In this document: positions 6,149 to 10,269 of the stretch, piece by piece
Layout: the number at the start of each line of letters is the position of its first letter
How positions within the stretch are numbered: the stretch's first letter is position 1
Assembly: GCA_041161475.1 (NCBI GenBank)
Contig: JBEAUL010000059.1
Span: 1-10,269, forward strand
Source: JBEAUL01 sp041161475
GTDB taxonomy: Bacteria; Pseudomonadota; Gammaproteobacteria; UBA6186; Azoamicaceae
Reading direction: 5' to 3'
DNA: 10,269 bases
Translations under genes and position numbers: made by a program
The notes under the pieces: generated by a model
The model's input: only the letters and a program-made list of their open reading frames with translations
Told to the model about the DNA's origin: nothing
Databases searched by the model: none

Positions 6149-8998
6149 ATGCAAGATATCATTGTTCGAGGCGCTAGAACCCACAACTTAAAAAATATTA
6201 CTGTTCAATTGCCTCGTCATCAGCTGGTGGTTATCACTGGCTTGTCTGGTTCTGGTAAATCTTCTTTGGCCTTCGATACCCTGTATGCTGAAGGACAACG
6301 TCGCTATGTAGAGTCGCTGTCTGCTTATGCCAGGCAATTTCTATCTGTCATGGAAAAACCAGATGTAGACCAGATAGAAGGTTTATCTCCAGCCATATCT
6401 ATTGAACAAAAATCCACTTCTCATAACCCTCGTTCTACCGTTGGTACAGTTACCGAAATTTATGATTACTTACGGGTGCTATTTGCCCGTGTTGGCGTGC
6501 CACATTGTCCAACACATAAAACAGCCTTGGTTGCCAAAACGGTTAGCCAAATGGTCGATTATATATTAACCTTGCCAGAAGACAGTAAAATTTTATTGAT
6601 GGCTCCCATCGTCAAAGAACGAAAAGGGGAACATATACAGCTATTAGAGCAGTTACGTGAGCAGGGATATGTCCGAGTAAAAATTGATGGTGAGTTGTTT
6701 GAACTAGACGATCCGCCCAAATTAGATTTAAGAAAAAAACATACCATAGAAGTGGTTGTTGATAGATTAAAAATACGCCCAGATATAGGCCCTCGATTAA
6801 CAGATTCTCTTGAAACAACCTTACGTTTAAGCGATGGGCTCGCAAAAGTCGATCTGTTGTCTGACACCGGAACCGTGTTGAAAACGGAACTTTTTTCTTC
6901 AAAGTTTTCTTGTATAGAATGTGGATATGCATTGTCAGAGCTAGAGCCACGATTATTTTCTTTTAACAATCCTGTCGGAGCTTGCTCGACTTGTGATGGG
7001 CTTGGCGTACAGCAATTTATCGACCCAGAAAAAGTGGTTATCAATCCGGCTTTAAGCCTGTCAACAGGTGCCATACGCGCTTGGGATCGGCACAATATCT
7101 ATTATTACAGTATTTTAAAATCCTTGGCGAAGCATTATCGATTTGATTTAGAGATGCCTTTTAAAAAGCTTTCTAAGAAAGTACAAGACATTCTTTTGTA
7201 TGGCAGTGGTGATACGGAATTGACTTTCCAATATGATTTTAGAGATGGCACAACAGCTAAAGAAAAGCATGTTTTTGAGGGAATTGTTTCAATCATGATG
7301 CGTCGATATCGTGAAACAGAATCAATACATGTGCGTGAAGAACTGGCTAAATATCTGAGTGAACAAGTCTGCCAGGCATGCCAAGGCACACGTTTAAATG
7401 TACAGGCTCGTCATGTACTGATAAAAAAATACAATATTGCTGACACTTGTCATTTTACCATTAAAGAAGCACATCAATTTTTTCAACAACTGACTTTATC
7501 GGGTGCTCGTGGGGAAATTGCAAAAAAATTACTCAAGGAAATTGTGAGTCGCTTAGAATTTTTAATCAATGTTGGATTAGAATACTTAAGTTTACAACGC
7601 AGTGCTACGACTTTATCTGGTGGGGAGGCGCAGCGCATTCGGTTGGCGAGTCAAATTGGTGCTGGATTGGTTGGTGTCTTATACGTCTTGGATGAACCAT
7701 CGATAGGGTTACATCAACGTGATAATGCAAAATTATTAAAGACGCTGTTTCATTTACGTGATTTAGGTAATACGGTTATCGTGGTTGAGCATGATGAAGA
7801 GGCTATTCGACATGCTGATTATGTCCTAGACATTGGCCCGGGTGCAGGCGTGCATGGTGGCGCTGTGGTGTATGAAGGCAGCCCTGTGGATATGCTGGCT
7901 TGCCAATCATCGCTGACAGGGCAATATTTGTCTGGAAAAAAATCCATTCCTATACCTAAAAAACGGTTACCCTTCAATACGAATCGAGTGTTAACTTTAA
8001 AAGGTGCCTCAGGTAACAATCTTAAAAACATAACAGCGGTCTTTCCGATAGGACTGTTAACCTGCATCACAGGGGTTTCAGGATCGGGTAAATCAACGCT
8101 CATTAACGATACACTCTATCCACTCGCCGCGCGTGCTTTAAATGGGGCCGAACAAGTATCGCCTGCGCCGTATAAAGCAATAGAAGGGTTAGAACAGCTG
8201 GATAAAGTCATTGATATCGATCAAAGCCCCATTGGTCGCACACCGCGTTCTAATGCAGCCACCTATACGGGTTTATTTTCAGATATTCGTGATTTGTTTG
8301 CGGGTACTCAAGAAGCGCTGTCTAGGGCCTACAAGCCTGGGCGCTTCAGCTTTAACGTGAAAGGCGGTCGCTGTGAAGCTTGCCAAGGAGATGGCTTAAT
8401 TAAAGTCGAAATGCATTTTTTACCCGATATTTATGTCGACTGTGACGTCTGTCATGGTAAGCGTTACAATCGCGAAACGCTAGAAGTATTGTATAAGGGT
8501 AAAAATATTCATCAAGTGCTTGAAATGACGGTTGAAGATGCAATGACTTTTTTCAATGCTATCCCAGCCATCAAGCGAAAACTGGAAACATTGATAGAGG
8601 TAGGGCTTGGTTATCTAAAAATTGGCCAAAGTGCGACCACGTTATCCGGTGGTGAAGCGCAACGCATTAAACTGGCAAAAGAGCTGGCACGCAGAAGTAC
8701 AGGAAAAACACTCTATATTTTAGATGAACCCACGACTGGGTTACATTTTCATGATATCTATAATCTCATGTCTATTGTGTTGCGTTTACGTGAGCAAGGA
8801 AATACCATCTTGATCATTGAACATAATTTAGATGTGATTAAAATGGCAGACTGGGTGATCGATTTAGGACCAGAAGGCGGTGGTGGCGGTGGGCAAATTA
8901 TTGCTACGGGCACACCAGAGGCCATTACAACAATTTCAATGTCGCATACCGGGCAATTTTTAAAACCGATGTTGTCCGCACAGACTAAAAAACAATAG
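6149..8998 (+). CDS. uvrA: excinuclease ABC subunit A (UvrA)
   Basis: UvrA is the damage-recognition ATPase of nucleotide excision repair; a dimer with UvrB scans DNA and hands over lesions. The protein is full length (949 aa; 940 in E. coli). It carries two ABC ATPase modules: Walker A GLSGSGKS with Lys37 and GVSGSGKS with Lys648; signature LSGGEAQRIRL and LSGGEAQRIKL; Walker B YVLDEPSIGLH and YILDEPTTGLH. Zinc modules are complete: Cys255/258/279/282, and Cys742/745/765/768 (E. coli C740/743/763/766). The ATG at 6149 is chosen because it puts the first Walker lysine at residue 37, as in E. coli; an in-frame TTG at 6128 would add seven unsupported residues. No strong Shine-Dalgarno is visible. 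Only 23 nt separate it from the upstream NTT gene, with no LexA-type CTGT-N8-ACAG box there, so transcription probably reads through from the NTT promoter. A MFS gene follows after 13 nt. Confidence 0.98.
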   Translation: MQDIIVRGARTHNLKNITVQLPRHQLVVITGLSGSGKSSLAFDTLYAEGQRRYVESLSAYARQFLSVMEKPDVDQIEGLSPAISIEQKSTSHNPRSTVGTVTEIYDYLRVLFARVGVPHCPTHKTALVAKTVSQMVDYILTLPEDSKILLMAPIVKERKGEHIQLLEQLREQGYVRVKIDGELFELDDPPKLDLRKKHTIEVVVDRLKIRPDIGPRLTDSLETTLRLSDGLAKVDLLSDTGTVLKTELFSSKFSCIECGYALSELEPRLFSFNNPVGACSTCDGLGVQQFIDPEKVVINPALSLSTGAIRAWDRHNIYYYSILKSLAKHYRFDLEMPFKKLSKKVQDILLYGSGDTELTFQYDFRDGTTAKEKHVFEGIVSIMMRRYRETESIHVREELAKYLSEQVCQACQGTRLNVQARHVLIKKYNIADTCHFTIKEAHQFFQQLTLSGARGEIAKKLLKEIVSRLEFLINVGLEYLSLQRSATTLSGGEAQRIRLASQIGAGLVGVLYVLDEPSIGLHQRDNAKLLKTLFHLRDLGNTVIVVEHDEEAIRHADYVLDIGPGAGVHGGAVVYEGSPVDMLACQSSLTGQYLSGKKSIPIPKKRLPFNTNRVLTLKGASGNNLKNITAVFPIGLLTCITGVSGSGKSTLINDTLYPLAARALNGAEQVSPAPYKAIEGLEQLDKVIDIDQSPIGRTPRSNAATYTGLFSDIRDLFAGTQEALSRAYKPGRFSFNVKGGRCEACQGDGLIKVEMHFLPDIYVDCDVCHGKRYNRETLEVLYKGKNIHQVLEMTVEDAMTFFNAIPAIKRKLETLIEVGLGYLKIGQSATTLSGGEAQRIKLAKELARRSTGKTLYILDEPTTGLHFHDIYNLMSIVLRLREQGNTILIIEHNLDVIKMADWVIDLGPEGGGGGGQIIATGTPEAITTISMSHTGQFLKPMLSAQTKKQ

Positions 8999-9011
8999 TG
9001 TCCTTGCTGTT

Positions 9012-10109
9012 GTGTCACCACATCTTTTTACAAAACAAGAAAAAATAGCCGTCACCAGTATCGCAGGTATTTATTTGTTGCGTATGCTGGGCTTATTTAT
9101 GCTATTGCCCATTTTTAGCGAATATGCGCTTAGCTTACAGGGCGCAACAAAGTCCTTAATGGGAATAACATTAGGGATTTATGGACTCACTCAAGCCCTA
9201 TTTCAAATTCCTTTTGGCTTTTTTTCGGATAGATGGGGAAGGCGATCGGTAATTGCTTTTGGCCTTTTTTTATTTATGATCGGTAGTGTTATTGTGGCTT
9301 GCTCAAGCCATTTGTACGGGGTTACTATAGGTCGTGCTTTACAAGGTTCTGGAGCCATTGGTTCAGTCTTAATGGTGTATTTAAGTGATTTAACGCGAGA
9401 GTCCATTCGTCCTCGGGCGATGGCGTATGTGGGCATGGTAATAGGCGGTTCTTTTGTATTGGCCTTGTTATTATCCCCATTGCTCAGTAGCTTTTTTGGT
9501 GTCCCCGTATTATTTTGGGGAATGGCAGTGACAAGTGCTGTCGCTCTATTGGTTTTATATCGCGGTGTACCAAAGGCAAATAATCATACCCGATTACTGA
9601 TGGCGGACTTACCCAAACAAACACATGTCTTATTACAACAAAAAAATTACCTGGGCGCTTTGTTATCTGTGTTTCTAGCGCATGCGACATTAACGGCTCT
9701 ATTTCTTTTTCTACCCAAGTGGATTGCATCACATGGATTTACAAACCGTTATGCTTGGCAGTTTTATGTTCCCGTATTTTTGGTGAGTTTTTCTGTTGCA
9801 ATGAAAATAATTCGTTGGACAGAGAAACAACAACGACTCAAAACAGCTTTAATGTATGCTTTAATTGGTGGCGGTTTGTCTGTCCTCTGTCTGTTGTTTG
9901 GGCATCAAAATATAATAGGGTTGTTTCTGGGGGCAATTGGGTTTTTTATGGCTTTTGGATTGCTCGAAGCAGGGTTGCCCGCTTTTGTATCTACCATTGT
10001 TCATACATCCATTAAAGGCACAGCGATGGGGATATATGCAACGCTTCAATTTTTAGGTATCTTTGCTGGGGGGTGTTTTGGGGGGGCTTTACTTAATGTT
10101 GTTTCATAA
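9012..10109 (+). CDS. MFS transporter, YajR-like, 3'-truncated (probable pseudogene)
   Basis: A major facilitator superfamily drug/solute-efflux-type permease of the inner membrane; substrate unknown. From memory it aligns well with E. coli YajR (about 450 aa): YLLRMLGLFMLLPIF, the TM2-TM3 motif A region GFFSDRWGRR (residues 69-78), GRALQGSGAIGSVLM, LSDLTRE, and late GTAMGIYATLQFLGIFAGG. The GTG start at 9012, 13 nt after uvrA, gives an N-terminus reaching TM1 at the expected distance, but no good Shine-Dalgarno is seen. At 365 aa the frame stops in or just after TM11, so TM12 and any C-terminal domain are missing. Skipping one G of the G7 run at 10080-10086 reopens a frame (10087-10146) whose residues LFHKNVVIICPLL continue the alignment, suggesting a one-base frameshift. 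The homology then ends at a mobile-element-like sequence. The uvrA-MFS order is conserved in pseudomonads, where ssb follows. Confidence 0.88.
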   Translation: MSPHLFTKQEKIAVTSIAGIYLLRMLGLFMLLPIFSEYALSLQGATKSLMGITLGIYGLTQALFQIPFGFFSDRWGRRSVIAFGLFLFMIGSVIVACSSHLYGVTIGRALQGSGAIGSVLMVYLSDLTRESIRPRAMAYVGMVIGGSFVLALLLSPLLSSFFGVPVLFWGMAVTSAVALLVLYRGVPKANNHTRLLMADLPKQTHVLLQQKNYLGALLSVFLAHATLTALFLFLPKWIASHGFTNRYAWQFYVPVFLVSFSVAMKIIRWTEKQQRLKTALMYALIGGGLSVLCLLFGHQNIIGLFLGAIGFFMAFGLLEAGLPAFVSTIVHTSIKGTAMGIYATLQFLGIFAGGCFGGALLNVVS

Positions 10110-10118
10110 AAATGTTGT

Positions 10119-10124
10119 TATAAT
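10119..10124 (+). promoter_or_regulatory. possible -10 hexamer in the MFS remnant
   Basis: A perfect TATAAT hexamer lies in the decayed 3' end of the MFS gene, pointing toward the right edge. No good -35 stands 16-18 nt upstream (ATGTTG at 10096-10101 is the nearest by spacing). It may be chance in an AT-rich stretch, or may drive whatever lies to the right. Confidence 0.2.
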
Positions 10125-10129
10125 ATGCC

Positions 10130-10148
10130 CTTTATTAAAGGAATAAAG
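10130..10148. repeat. 7-bp inverted repeat at the MFS/mobile-element junction
   Basis: CTTTATT (10130-10136) and AATAAAG (10142-10148) form a perfect 7-bp stem with a 5-nt loop. An overlapping palindrome, CCTTTATTAAAGG (10129-10141), competes with it. The repeat sits immediately before the structured region that begins near 10150, so it may be part of the element end or of its target. It lacks the T tract of an intrinsic terminator. Confidence 0.4.
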
Positions 10149-10149
10149 C

Positions 10150-10269
10150 GTCAATCACCCCCGGCTAAAGCCGGAGGCTTGCAGGGCAACCGACAAGCCT
10201 AGTTGACCAGCCTTAGGTTGCTTTGAGAAGGGTCAACCGACTCAAAACAGCCTACGTTAGGAGCGAATA
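10150..10269 (-). mobile_element. probable IS200/IS605-type element end with omega-RNA-like fold (partial)
   Basis: This 120-nt stretch has no coding frame that I recognise and is packed with inverted repeats. 10158-10166 pairs with 10169-10177 (GC-rich hairpin, one mismatch), AGGCTTG 10175-10181 with CAAGCCT 10194-10200, GCAACC 10186-10191 with GGTTGC 10216-10221, and GTTGACC 10202-10208 with GGTCAAC 10231-10237. Read on the minus strand it ends in a CCGGCTTTAGCCGGGGG hairpin followed by TGATTGAC. To my recollection this resembles right ends of IS200/IS605-family elements, where the TnpB guide (omega) RNA scaffold overlaps the 3' end of tnpB. On that reading tnpB lies to the right of the window on the minus strand and the element's outer edge is near 10149-10150. 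An unsupported alternative is an element left end or a REP-like intergenic repeat, with AGGAG at 10258-10262 serving a + strand gene just beyond the edge. Confidence 0.5.
10158..10177. repeat. GC-rich terminal hairpin
   Basis: CCCCCGGCT (10158-10166) and AGCCGGAGG (10169-10177) pair over nine positions with a single C-A mismatch at the third pair from the base. In a window this AT-rich the compact GC block stands out. Subterminal imperfect hairpins of this type are what Y1 (HUH) transposases of IS200/IS605 elements recognise. No T tract follows on either strand, which argues against a simple terminator. Confidence 0.7.

Noticed and set aside
6559..7095. Minus-strand open frame of 178 codons inside uvrA
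   Set aside because: It lies wholly opposite a fully conserved UvrA region, shows no recognisable motif and has no ribosome binding site; it is a shadow of the real gene.
10158..10177. GC hairpin as a simple Rho-independent terminator for the MFS transcript
   Set aside because: No T tract follows on either strand, and the hairpin is embedded in a larger structured region.
10129..10269. CRISPR array
   Set aside because: The repeats are inverted and differ in sequence; there are no evenly spaced direct repeats with spacers.

Overview
The window reads as part of the chromosome of an AT-leaning gammaproteobacterium that lives inside host cells. The ribosomal proteins, RNA polymerase alpha subunit and UvrA all align closely, from memory, with gammaproteobacterial versions such as those of E. 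coli. Two tandem nucleotide (ATP/ADP) translocase genes of the Tlc/NTT family are the mark of an energy-parasitic or endosymbiotic lifestyle (Rickettsia, Chlamydia, plastids). A Legionellales-like intracellular lineage is plausible, but the sequence alone does not fix the taxon.

Layout, all coding on the + strand. (1) 33-2621 is the distal part of the alpha ribosomal operon, rpsK-rpsD-rpoA-rplQ, closed by a clear intrinsic terminator at 2639-2672. (2) 2622-2833 is the only sizeable intergenic space before the right end. It holds that terminator and a sigma70-like promoter. (3) 2846-6125 holds two paralogous, tandem NTT genes separated by 4 nt. (4) 6149-8998 is uvrA, starting 23 nt after the second NTT gene with no terminator or recognisable LexA box between them. 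(5) 9012-10109 is a YajR-type MFS transporter that stops early, before its last membrane helix. (6) 10110-10269 carries a run of nested inverted repeats that look like the end of an IS200/IS605-type element with an omega-RNA-like fold on the minus strand. Its transposase/tnpB body would lie beyond the right edge.

How the parts relate: rplQ...uvrA-MFS-ssb is an old pseudomonad/gammaproteobacterial gene order (in Pseudomonas aeruginosa katA and bfrA fill the gap between rplQ and uvrA). Here the NTT pair occupies that gap and probably drives uvrA and the MFS gene as one transcription unit. The MFS gene appears broken twice: by a one-base change in a G7 run and by the adjoining mobile-element end. 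No wholly new system is evident. The points most worth a second look are a Gly/Ser/Lys-rich N-terminal extension on ribosomal protein S11, a shared change at a key acidic/lysine motif in both NTTs, and the decayed MFS/mobile-element junction.
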